Shown: positions 1-7,859 of the stretch, in pieces
How the letters are laid out: every line of letters starts with the position of its first letter
How positions within the stretch are numbered: the stretch's first letter is position 1
Program-made: the position numbers and the translations under genes
Notes under the pieces: model-generated
The model's input: only the letters and a program-made list of their open reading frames with translations
Databases searched by the model: none
What the model was told of the DNA's origin: nothing
Assembly (NCBI GenBank): GCA_015680685.1
Contig: MNCI01027447.1
Span: 507,998 to 533,564, forward strand
Reading direction: 5' to 3'
From: Gnetum montanum
Taxonomy: Eukaryota > Streptophyta > Gnetopsida > Gnetales > Gnetaceae
DNA length: 25,567 nucleotides

Positions 1-75
1 GTAGTCATCATTAATATATTCCTAGATCCATATTAGCCATACCACAACCTAGCCAATGTACCTCACCGAAGCAAG

Positions 76-135
76 GTATCAATTACATGATGATTCATTT
101 ACCCTTGCTAATATAAGATTGTGTTGTGTGTGCAG
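76..135 (+). other. intron-like module (60 nt) before the 3' ORF of element B
   Basis: It runs from GTATC after 'gcaag' to 'tgtgtgcag', directly followed by the ATG at 136. A branch-point-like 'cccttgctaat' lies about 30 nt before the AG. The same module, also 60 nt, is at 21032-21091 (minus) in element C, and a 54-nt version is at 2514-2567 (minus) in element A. The boundaries fit GT..AG splicing, but actual splicing is inferred. Confidence 0.45.
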
Positions 136-303
136 ATGACAATCATACAACAACGGAGTTGGATCTGGAGCAAACACTTGGAATGGAGCAGCGCTGAAGT
201 AGCTATGCAAGGAGCAAGATCAATGGCGCGCTTATGGATAGACAAAAAAGGTGCAATCTTGGCATTGGCAGCAGCAACACTTCTTTCTCTCTCTCTTTCT
301 TAG
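136..303 (+). CDS. small uncharacterised ORF at the 3' end of element B
   Basis: The ORF has 55 codons, starts at the ATG immediately after the 'gcag' of the intron-like module, and ends at TAG 301-303. I recognise no domain. The N-terminal half is Trp- and Ser-containing (SWIWSKHLEW). The C-terminus is hydrophobic and low-complexity (ALAAATLLSLSLS) because it overlaps a TCTCTC run. Element C has a broken homologue at the same place (20819-21031, minus), which shows that the position and the start are family features. Element A has a different, longer ORF starting at the equivalent ATG. It may be a real small protein or only the decayed start of a longer downstream ORF; no function is assigned. 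Confidence 0.35.
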   Translation: MTIIQQRSWIWSKHLEWSSAEVAMQGARSMARLWIDKKGAILALAAATLLSLSLS

Positions 304-472
304 CTGCCAACAAAGGCCTAATGTCATTGTAATAAGGTGTTTACCCTTGTTGTCATGAACATCAGTTTTGTCAAGTCTTGTAATGTTCACATTTCATCCC
401 ATTAGTTCCATTCCCCTCAATAATTCCATACCTTTTCAATATTATTGTAAGGAACTCGAGGACGAGTTTTCA

Positions 473-488
473 TTTAGTCATGGGGGTA
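473..488 (+). other. polypurine tract of element B
   Basis: TTTAGTCATGGGGGTA abuts the TG that opens the LTR. The same block (TTTAGTCGTGGGGGTA on the minus strand) abuts the LTR of element C at 20640-20655. In LTR elements this tract primes plus-strand DNA synthesis. Confidence 0.75.
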
Positions 489-516
489 TGATGATGAGAC
501 GCGATTCGCATGAGCT

Positions 517-576
517 GCGATATCACGTACGCGATATCACGTTGTCCCCTGCGATGTCGCGTATGCGATATCGTGG
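517..576. repeat. CpG-rich palindromic repeats in the U3 of LTR B
   Basis: Two copies (517-541 and 551-576) follow the pattern GCGATATCGC, then GTAC or GTAT, then GCGATATCGC, each close to self-complementary. They lie just upstream of the TATA box at 591. Equivalent pairs occur in LTR A (7459-7518) and LTR C (20561-20618). Differences between copies are mostly CG to TG or CA. Confidence 0.75.
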
Positions 577-590
577 TCCATTGCCAAATC

Positions 591-598
591 TATAAATA
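591..598 (+). promoter_or_regulatory. TATA box of LTR B
   Basis: TATAAATA, followed by 'agaggtggc', is mirrored in LTR A (TATAAATAAGAGGCGGC on the minus strand at 7442-7435). Its place just after the U3 palindromes fits the element promoter. Confidence 0.7.
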
Positions 599-764
599 AG
601 AGGTGGCACTCCCCTTATTTCCCATCCTAGGCTAGAAGTAGGGAAACTCTGGCAGATTGATCACTCCAGAGATAGCATATTTTCCATATGCCCACACTAG
701 GAGTCCCTGAGTGAAAGGATCTTTATTTGAGCAACATTGTACTTGAACATAAGTTGTGTACAGC

Positions 765-770
765 AATAAA
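765..770 (+). promoter_or_regulatory. polyadenylation signal of LTR B
   Basis: AATAAA lies in 'cagcaataaagacgag', about 170 bp after the TATA box. LTR A has AATAAA in the same context ('gcaataaagatcgag') on the minus strand at 7262-7257. This would place the R region here. Confidence 0.5.
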
Positions 771-880
771 GACGAGCTTTGTGGATAAACCTTGCAGTGC
801 ATGGAATAGGATTTTATTATTTGTTATTTATTACATGTTATTTCCTACATGTTATTTATTACCTGTAGTAGCGCGGCATG

Positions 881-1184
881 AGTACGACTTGATTACGAGC
901 ATTTACGAATGTGTACAGCTAATCAAAGAATCGGCTACTCATCGTGATTAGTCTCTCTCACCCTTATCTCCTAGAATGCAGGATAAGTACGACTTGGTTA
1001 CGAGCATTCAAGGATGTGTACGGATAGCCAAGGAATGGATGCTTATCACGTTTAGGCTAGTTAAGTGCCTCAGTACGACCACTTCAAGCACGTGCGTTAT
1101 GTGTGGTGATCCCAGTAACGATTATCGTTTGGTAGTCGTGGTTGCATAGTTCAGGGTGTGTACGGTAAGTGGGAATAGATGCTG
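881..1184 (+). repeat. internal direct repeats in LTR B
   Basis: AGTACGACTTGATTACGAGC at 881 recurs with one change (GGTTAC) at 986. The similarity continues through 'ATTyAmGrATGTGTACrG' and 'AAAGAATCGG/AAGGAATGGA'. A third, shorter copy (GTGTGTACGGTAAGTGGGAA) lies near 1156-1184. The period of the first two is 105 bp. This explains part of B's greater length relative to LTR C. Confidence 0.65.
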
Positions 1185-1469
1185 ATGCTAGTTAATTTAG
1201 ACTTAGTCATTAGTTAGAGTTAGTTAGTTTCTCAACCCTTCACCTCGATAGCATAGGAGAAAAACATTAAAAACTATAAAAATCATATACCTCGGACTTA
1301 CTTAACCATACATTGTGACAAATACAAGTAAGTCTGGGAAGACAACGAATGATTAACCCCAAGTGTTTCATGGGGCGTGTAGGCATTTAGTCTACGGAGT
1401 TCGACCGGATCGCGCATGCTACGCTCATTTCATATGGTTGAGTGTAGGGGTACCTCATCACTCATCACC

Positions 1470-2513
1470 TGTGTTGGGCCCTGCTTCTTGTTGTTGGTTG
1501 GGACCAGTGCCTGGAGGTTGATTGGGTCCTGCAAGTTGGGTTGTAGTTGGTCCATCCATCTATTTTTCTTCTTGCTCTGGTCCTAGCTCTTCGCCAGTGC
1601 TTTTTCTTAGAGCTGGCGCCTTTAGCAATTCAGCATATGAAGCAGTTTGGGCTTTTTGGAGGACATCATTGGTGTATCCTCGAATACCAGCACGTTGACA
1701 AAGCTTTCTGATAAGACAAGGGAAAGGCAGCGCCATCTTCCCTGTCTTTCATTCTTCGAACCGCCTCAGGATCTTCGTCAAATATAGATAGGGTAGGTTA
1801 GCGTTAACCTTTCCCATCAACACTGCACATCCTCTAGCCACATACGTCGATATTATTTTTAGGCCCTTTGTGGGGAAGAGGTGATATGTTCTAATTTTGA
1901 AGTAAACCCTCTCTTCCATTGTCAATTCACCAAATGTTTTATCTTTGCCATAAGCCTTCTCCAACCAATCCTTTCGCACATCGGGGTCTGAACAGGTGGA
2001 TAACCAAGTAACCTTGGGTCCTATATTTGGAAGGTTTAACACTTCCGAAATAGCCTATGCAGAGAAGTCAACTGTCACACCACAAATATTAACAGTGGTT
2101 CCTTGCTCCTTATTGTGCCAAAATTGGTACGTCTCTCCTAGGTACCAGGCACTACTTTCAGAGAGGATAGGCCATAAGAGAGACCCTCTGAGGTGATCCT
2201 TAACGGCCCAAGGAGCAAACTCTAGAAATGATTCAAAGTTCAATTCCACAATCACCACAGCGAATGTGGACTTCTCATGGATAGCTTGAACGCAATCCTA
2301 GGGCAACGTGAGCTATTGTCCCTATTCAGGCGCTGCAGCAGCTCCTCCTTCTGCCTGCCTGGACTGTCCGGTAGGAGGTTCTTCTTGATGAATGCTGAAT
2401 GATTGCTCCTCCTGTTCTGCATGTTGTCTGGCGGGGCCTTGTCTTCCACCTCTTTGAGATCGTTTTCTTTCACCTTGGGTAGGACCTTCCTATTGTCTAC
2501 GTTTCAGAGCCAT
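1470..2513 (-). pseudogene. broken 'putative plant transposon protein' ORF in element A
   Basis: From ATG 2513-2511, one reading frame runs to about 1470, broken by stops at about 2490, 2330, 2325, 2300, 2055, 1752 and 1580, most of them TAG. Ignoring stops, it shows a low-complexity Gln/Glu/Gly-rich N-terminus and then landmarks I associate with the plant domain of this name, which is found in proteins of plant LTR elements: GVTVDFSA, then AISEVLNLP, then LTMEERVYFKI and INLPYL-like 'NANLPYLYL', then LPFPCLIRKLCQRAGI. It ends in a Pro/Gln-rich tail (GPNQPPGTGPNQQQ). The biochemical role of the family is not known to me. The start follows a splice-acceptor-like 'ttgcag'. The continuous frame despite many stops argues for decay by point mutation. 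The family call rests on motif memory. Confidence 0.65.
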
Positions 2514-2567
2514 CTGCAATCACATAGGTCAAGCATTAGTAAGGCTGTTTTTGGAATTGAGTTATAC
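2514..2567 (-). other. intron-like module (54 nt) before the 3' ORF of element A
   Basis: On the minus strand it begins GTATAAC after 'gcagtaag', contains 'ccttactaatgc' (branch-point-like TACTAAT) and ends 'gattgcag' immediately before ATG 2513. It corresponds to 76-135 in B and 21032-21091 in C. Confidence 0.45.
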
Positions 2568-2801
2568 CTTACTGCTCGCCTTAATTAATGATCTTATTTT
2601 ATCTCCATGTGATCTTGCCCAAAATTTTATAATAATGGGTCCCTTTTTACTTAGGTGGATTTTCAATTTTTAATTTCCCGATATACCTAAGGATTAAATG
2701 ATTTTTGGGCACAAATATTCTAAGTGTTATAGTTAATTACCCTAAATGATGTCTTTTGGGAAATGATAAATTCAAAAAAGTTAGGCGCTTTTCGGCAGAT
2801 G

Positions 2802-2820
2802 TCCCTCCCCCACGACTAAG
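2802..2820 (-). other. internal polypurine-like tract in element A
   Basis: On the minus strand it reads CTTAGTCGTGGGGGAGGGA. This is nearly the terminal polypurine tract of the family (TTTAGTCGTGGGGGTA) but is not next to an LTR. The same duplication is present in C (21217-21234). It could be a second plus-strand primer or a relic of an older element end. Confidence 0.6.
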
Positions 2821-3839
2821 CTGAACACTCTAGGTTCAAGTAGGTTTAGACAGAATGAAAATCAGAGTACCAGCGAGCGAGTTATGAATATGAAAGCAAG
2901 GGATGTGCAATCGCAAGTTGTAGAGAGGAATTTGAAAAACTTCCCCTACATGAATAGTTGCAAATGATGTTAATTAGCATAGGGGGGTTACGTATATATA
3001 TTTGCATTGAAGCTAGGGCACTTAGAGAATGTACCGAATTTTTTTTTAATATTTCTTTGAAATTAAACGATGTAAACTAAGGACATCTGGACGATTTTTA
3101 AAGGGTTCCAGGGTAATTAGATGGTTGAGAAGGCACGAATAATGATTTGTGGGTTTTATCAAGAAGGACCTTGGGTGGTAAAGAAAAAGGTCATGTAAGG
3201 GTACACAGGAATGTGATTATTCAGAGGGATAGTAGTAGGGAAAGAAAATTTTTTGAAAATATACTAAGGGTAAGAAATTGTGTGTGTCATAAGTGAGAAT
3301 TACAAAAAATTACACAAGTGGGTCCTCCCCAAAGCAGGTTTCAACATATAATGCCCTTGTGTAACCACACTTAAAGTGTCCATGGGCACTAGAAGGGTTA
3401 AATGTAACCCGCACGAACTCCACAAAACACACACATGTAAATATCACCAGAATGAGGTAAGAATTCTATGTTACACACGACATGAGCTACAATTACACGA
3501 ACAGTGAGATGAGACGAACTAGAGAATGGGATTGTAGAGATTGGGACATGAGGTAACTGAACCAGGGCACAGTGAATCCTACAGGTAAAGCATGATTAAG
3601 GTTCATTAACCCATCGTTCCAAGATTAGGACCAAGTCCATTCCTCTAATCAGTGACATTGCATTGTTTCATCCCATGATGAGCAACTATGAGAATACCAT
3701 AACAACAAGGTGTACGATCACTTGGCGTTTTATTCAAGGGAGGAGTGACTTTTATTTTATGGCACTTTGTTTTTCTTTTTCTTTTTCTCTTTTCTTCTCT
3801 CTCTCTTTTTTTTTGAATACTGAATCTAGAGAAGCCGCC

Positions 3840-3872
3840 AACCTTCAGGCATGGGTGCATGTCTTTCCAGTG
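3840..3872. repeat. conserved non-coding core shared by elements A and C
   Basis: AACCTTCAGGCATGGGT followed by GCATGTCTTTCCAGTG matches 21852-21883 (AACCTTCAGGCATGGGT, then AACATGTCTATCCAGTG), while the sequence on both sides has diverged heavily. Such a core may be a cis-acting element, but its role is unknown. Confidence 0.65.
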
Positions 3873-4384
3873 GGACCCCCTAGGACAACATTGGATTTTT
3901 GAGTGCCCTTTTGATTACTTTTACTCCCATTTTTCATTAGATCTACAAGGATCTTAGTACAACCACGTTGCATGATAACTCCCACAGACATCACCAAAGA
4001 GAATTTGTAAGTCCCCTTGATGTCACACCTTAATCATTCCCTCTTGGTCCATCCTTCTTCATTCTAGGTACAATGAACACAAAATTAATATTAAGTTTTT
4101 AGAATGTCAAGAATATCACTATTCCCTCAAATAGAACCTCTTATTTGTAGAGTGGATGAGTGAGTGTAATGGGCTCACTGTCCAAATAATTGATCATTTG
4201 AGACATGATAACATAAAACACACCTCAACCAATGATCCACATAAGTGTTTTATTCATGGACGAGATTACTTACAAAAACGTAAAAAGACAAAAACACAAA
4301 AAGATAAAACAAAAAGTTGAAAAATGAAAAACTGGAAAACAAAAACTTGAAAAATTAAAGAAAATTGAAAAATATTTATTAATC

Positions 4385-6374
4385 CTACTTGTTATTAGAA
4401 TGGGGGTATCTCCCATAACTAAACGGTTGAGGATGGCAAGGATTAATAAATGAAAGATGAGGATCCTTGCATGTTGGAAGTATTGGGGCCCGGTCATACT
4501 TACCCCATCGGGGTTCACGCACTTGATTATAATGAGCATAGTGGGGAAATTTATACGATGTAGTTCCTGAATAACGAGTTGACCCACTATGATATTTGGG
4601 ACTGTTAGATGGTATGCAAGGATTGGGTTGTCGCTCTCCATGGCTATATTCATTGGGCCGAATTGTTGTTGGAGTGTGAGTTGGTGGCCCTGATGAAGTT
4701 ACATGAGGTGTTGGGTTTGAAGATGAGGATGCACCACAGTGTGGGACTTGTGCTGAGTTGGAGGATGCAGTGGCCTCAGAATTGTGTTGTCCCTTCTTAC
4801 GGTTATGTTTAAAGAAGGGGCACTTTTGATGTTGCTGAGGTTTCTCATTGCTGTTGGAAGTAGTAGCACAAGTGATGTTCATGGGTTGTTGCTATGGTGC
4901 AGGTACCATAGGAACAGTTGGTGGAACTATGGAAGATGGGAAATGATGAGAATGTTGAAAGCTAGGAGGAGTGTAAGGTGCACAAGGTGGTGGTTGTGTT
5001 GAAGGTATGGGCTGATAGCATTGAGGAGAATGGTACTGTGGAGATAAAGTGTGTTGGCTCAGTTGGAGAAATAGGATGTTGAACAAGATAAGCATTTGGA
5101 TTTGGATGATATGAAGGGTGTCTCCAGTCTAGTGGTGGTCTCCCCCATGACTGGGATCGTTGCCACTGTGATCGAACACAGTATCTCTGTACGAACTCTG
5201 GATGTAACGTGCTTCCCCAATGCTCATATAAATGTAACAAGATTGGGCATTGGCCCTTGGGTTGATCATACAGGCATATGTTGCATTCATACGTATGATT
5301 GAAAATTGAGCTCTTATTTTCCTTATCCCTTATTTCCGATTGTCTAAGGTTTTGTCCTGCTTCTTGGGTTGTCAAAACTCTATCTCCAATAACGTTAATA
5401 AATTCTCCACACTTTTGATACGTCCATTCCAACATCTTATTGATCTTTGCCTCGACTTCTTCTAATGTTTGTTGTGTTGGAAAAGATGATGTTTCCACCT
5501 TGAGATTGGTTGATTTCTCCTTTTTATGAACATGGACCTTTGTTAAGTTGAAATTTTGGTCCTGTTGATGTTTTTCAACACTCTCCCATCTAGCCATATC
5601 TCCTTCTACTTTTGCTACCCGCTTAATAAGCTCTTCAATTTGATGGGTCCATAGTTCGTATAGTTGACCTTAGGCATACATTCCTAAGGTCTCTCTTGTT
5701 TCATTACATAGCCCATCAATGATATGGTACATTAGCCTTTCCTTGGAAAACCCATGGCCTGGACAGTTGTTTAATAGTGCATAATATCTTTCTAAGGCCA
5801 TGTCCAAGGGTTCATGTTGTGCTTGTTTCCATCCTTGGATTTGTTTCCTCAAGGCTAACACTCTTGCATAGGTTTGATATTTTTCGTTAAAGACTTCTAC
5901 CATTGTTGACCAGCGTCATATCGAATTTGGTTTTAACGATCTATACCATACTTTTGCTTGGTCAACGAGTGTCGTAGGAAAGAGCTTAAGTTTTTGCCAC
6001 CTGTTATCGATGTTATTCCATGAACAAGCATCGTAGAAGGCTTGTAAATGTTGATGCAGATCTAAGTTATAGCCTCCTGAAAAGGTAGGGAAGTTGTTTA
6101 AATCGAGCCTAGGTAGACGGCTCTCTTTACGATGCCTACATGAGATTCGAACGACCTCTTGTATTTGCGTTAAGCTTGTAGTGGCCAATAGGGATTCATC
6201 GTCATCGGGTATGTGATGCTTTCATGCGTTGGGATGATGTTGCTTTTGTTCATGTTTATAAGAAACCCCTACTTCATGTTGTGTGCTCCTATCTTCATCG
6301 TCATATAGTTCGTTGGTTCTCCAATGAACTTCCTCACTAAGTGTGGCATTATTGTAATCTTGTAGGAGAGGCAT
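4385..6374 (-). pseudogene. gag: gag relic of element A (Athila-like)
   Basis: Gag is the structural protein that would form the particle around element RNA. A single minus frame from ATG 6374 runs through stops at about 6235, 5916 and 5670 to about 5050. After one frameshift it resumes in another frame (stop near 4892) and ends at 4385, about 660 codons. Visible are an acidic start (YDDEDRS), the capsid core with DLHQHLQAF, WQKLKLFPTTL and AKVWYRSL, then ALRKQIQGWKQ and NNCPGHGFSKERL. The last resembles the CPHHG signature of Athila gags. A coiled-coil-like stretch (HQIEELIKRVAKVEG) follows, then CNICLYDQPKGQCP, a degenerate Cys-rich motif lacking the expected His. The C-terminus is Pro/Ser/His-rich. 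Element type is well supported; it is clearly not functional. Confidence 0.85.
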
Positions 6375-6501
6375 TCTTGTGAAGTTGTGTGTGAAATTAC
6401 GTGTGACTTTTAATAATTATATTTTTTTTCTAAAAGATATATCGTTAAGTCCTTATACAACGACCTTGTATGATATAACTAATCTAGATAACTAGCACCG
6501 T

Positions 6502-6518
6502 CCTCGGCAATGGCGCCA
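6502..6518 (-). other. primer binding site of element A (tRNA-Asp type)
   Basis: On the minus strand, TGGCGCCATTGCCGAGG follows the LTR end with one spacer base (6519). It is close to the complement of the 3' end of plant tRNA-Asp(GUC), the primer typical of Athila and several other plant Ty3/gypsy elements. It fixes the orientation and makes the neighbouring LTR the 5' LTR. Confidence 0.85.
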
Positions 6519-6570
6519 ATGATGAGTGGCAAGGTACCCCTACACTCAACCATATGAATACGAGTGTTTT

Positions 6571-6707
6571 CAAATTAGCTTTTAAAAATAACATCAATAT
6601 ATTAAATACTATAACCCTTTTTCTTAATTTTAAAGTTTATCTTACATAATAATTTATTTTTTAATTATTGTTTTTTAACCCTTAGTATTAGAGCTTTGTA
6701 AAATACT
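6571..6707. other. AT-rich segment between duplicated LTR ends
   Basis: The 50-bp LTR terminus (TGATGAGTG..., through 'ctacactcaaccatatgaat') occurs at 6520-6570 and again at 6708-6758. The roughly 137 bp between them are almost pure A/T and absent from LTRs B and C. This could be a small insertion with a duplicated end or a reverse-transcription slip. Confidence 0.7.
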
Positions 6708-7256
6708 TGATGAGTGACGAGCTACCCCTACACTCAACCATATGAATATGAGCATTTCCACGCACGATCCAGTCGAACTCCGTAGATGGACTAGTTGTGG
6801 CACCTAGACAGTTAGCCTTAGGTCACATTTCGCTGCCTTCCCACCTGGACTAGTATTATCTTGTCATGTATGGTTTAGTCCAGAGTAAGGTGTATGATGG
6901 ATTTCTAATCTAATGCTACTCTTGAAGGCAATGGAAAGTAATATTATTTAAGCTAAGAGAGAAAGGGTAAAAGAATCTAAACTAGCCTAAGTACGATGAG
7001 CATCTGTTCCTTGATTATCCATACACATCTTGGACTTCGACTACCACTGGGATTACCAAGTGCAGATCCTAGGTATGCTACTGGGTCACCAAGTAGTCAC
7101 ACTTAAATGCTCGTAATCAAGTTGTACTCATTCCGCGTTCTAACGTGAGTTTAAGGGTGAGAGAGTATTAACTAGGAAAGCAGTAAATAACAGTAACAAT
7201 TAAATAATTAAATAATTAAACTAAGTGAATGTTGCAATGATGAAGTAATCTCGATC

Positions 7257-7262
7257 TTTATT
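7257..7262 (-). promoter_or_regulatory. polyadenylation signal of LTR A
   Basis: AATAAA on the minus strand in 'gcaataaagatcgag' is in the same context as 765-770 in LTR B. Confidence 0.5.
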
Positions 7263-7434
7263 GCCGGTCATGTGTGTGTCCAAGTACGTCACACTCGAAT
7301 AAAGGATGCCGTACAATTACAATCACCACACTGCGGGCATACACTGGGAAATAATCTAACTCTGGAATGATAAAACTGCAAGAGTTTAACTAAGGGTCTA
7401 AATCTAAGTTATGAAACAAGGGAGAGCCGCCTCT

Positions 7435-7442
7435 TATTTATA
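7435..7442 (-). promoter_or_regulatory. TATA box of LTR A
   Basis: TATAAATA followed by 'agaggcgg' on the minus strand lies just after the U3 palindromes, as in LTR B. Element C has lost this box ('cctatcttggg' at the equivalent place). Confidence 0.7.
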
Positions 7443-7458
7443 GGACTCGCGGCGGGCT

Positions 7459-7518
7459 GCGATATTGCGTACGTGATATCGTAGTAAAGGACGCGAAATC
7501 GTGTACGCGATATTGCGG
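7459..7518. repeat. CpG-rich palindromic repeats in the U3 of LTR A
   Basis: Two copies lie at 7459-7482 and 7493-7518, each a pair of GCGATATTGC-like half-sites around GTAC. They are equivalent to 517-576 in LTR B. Confidence 0.75.
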
Positions 7519-7541
7519 TTGCCCCAAATGACATCTCATCA

Positions 7542-7859
7542 ATACTATATGTTGATTATTAAAAAAATATGAAAGACATTAGTTTTTATATTTATTTCTT
7601 TTTAAAGATAATTTCTTAATCTTACCTTTATAGTAATGTTTAATTGATTGGCTAATAAGTATCTTGTGTTTTTCTTTAAATTGTATTTCATTTGATAGAA
7701 TATAAGGATTGAAATGCAAATTAGAGATTTCCTTTGCATTATTTTTTTGCAGTATCAACAACTAAGTACTGCTTTTTCATTTTCTTTACCAATTGATTTT
7801 GAAGTTTCATATTTTTTTATATCCTATACAAAAACATAGAATATATTTTCTTTACATGG
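7542..7859 (-). other. AT-rich flank; possible 3' part of the Merlin-like relic
   Basis: The stretch continues the minus-strand direction of the transposase relic up to the LTR of element A. A 60-residue Lys/Ile-rich open frame exists at 7761-7579 but I cannot match it to the transposase C-terminus. I could not identify a terminal inverted repeat. Confidence 0.3.

Larger units (their letters stand above)
1..488 (+). mobile_element. 3' internal tail of Athila-like LTR element B
   Basis: This stretch aligns by eye, in opposite orientation, with about 20640-21170 of element C. Shared landmarks in order are the 'agccaatg' block near 50-57, the 'gcaaggtatc' block at 71-80, a small ORF, a TCTCTC-rich run near 285-300, the 'ccatacctt..caatatt' block near 427-445 and the polypurine tract next to the LTR. 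It is therefore the 3' untranslated end of the internal region. The rest of B lies outside the window to the left. Confidence 0.8.
489..1467 (+). mobile_element. 3' LTR of element B (Athila-like)
   Basis: The LTR is 979 bp, begins TGATGATGAGAC and ends CTCATCACTCATCA-type sequence at 1467. It matches the reverse complements of 6520-7541 and 19823-20639, with strongest agreement over the last 100 bp ('actcaaccatatga' region and the 'cggagttcgaccgga' block at 1396-1410). A polypurine tract precedes it and no primer site follows, so it is a 3' LTR. It has CpG-rich palindromes in U3, a TATA box at 591 and AATAAA at 765. Sequence after 1467 belongs to element A, which implies insertion into A. Confidence 0.85.
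2568..4384 (-). other. non-coding spacer of element A between gag and the 3' ORF
   Basis: No convincing protein is encoded on either strand. About 2800-4170 aligns in patches with 21220-22200 of element C. Shared blocks include 'gtgggtcctccc.aaag' (3319 and 21411), the 33-bp core at 3840, and 'ccccttga.gtcacacc' (about 4013 and 22099). The end next to gag (4270-4380) is an A-rich run on the plus strand. A pyrimidine-rich run (TTTTTCTTTTTCTC type) occupies about 3768-3815. Pol genes would normally occupy this place in an autonomous relative. Confidence 0.65.
1468..7541 (-). mobile_element. Non-autonomous Athila-like LTR element A
   Basis: Read on the minus strand, the order is: 5' LTR (7541-6520), tRNA-Asp-type primer site (6518-6502), gag relic (6374-4385), non-coding spacer with an internal polypurine-like tract, intron-like module, and a broken plant-transposon-protein ORF (2513-1470). 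I find no protease, reverse transcriptase or integrase signature anywhere inside. The 3' LTR is absent; at 1467 the sequence switches to the oppositely oriented LTR of element B, so B probably inserted into A. The CPGHG motif in gag and the primer site point to the Athila branch of Ty3/gypsy. The non-autonomous state is an inference from the missing pol. Confidence 0.75.
6520..7541 (-). mobile_element. 5' LTR of element A
   Basis: The LTR is 1022 bp. On the plus strand it opens TGATGAGTGGCAAGG and closes TCTCATCA. It matches LTR B in opposite orientation. It contains a TATA box (7442-7435), AATAAA (7262-7257), U3 palindromes (7459-7518), and an unusual duplicated terminus: about 50 bp of the LTR end appears at both 6520 and 6708. 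Flanking bases 7542-7546 are ATACT; the matching target duplication would be outside the window. Confidence 0.85.

Noticed and set aside
3663-3902. 79-codon plus-strand open frame rich in Phe and Ser
   Set aside because: It is produced by a TTTCTC-rich run in the non-coding spacer of element A; no domain, and the aligned region of element C does not keep the frame.
4270-4653. 127-codon minus-strand open frame overlapping the end of gag
   Set aside because: It overlaps the Pro/Ser-rich gag frame in another phase and ends in a low-complexity Phe/Cys tail from an A-rich run.
4609-5002. plus-strand open frames antisense to gag
   Set aside because: Antisense shadows of the gag relic, without recognisable motifs.
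7198-7222. AATTA-type microsatellite in LTR A
   Set aside because: Only a few imperfect units in AT-rich sequence; not informative.
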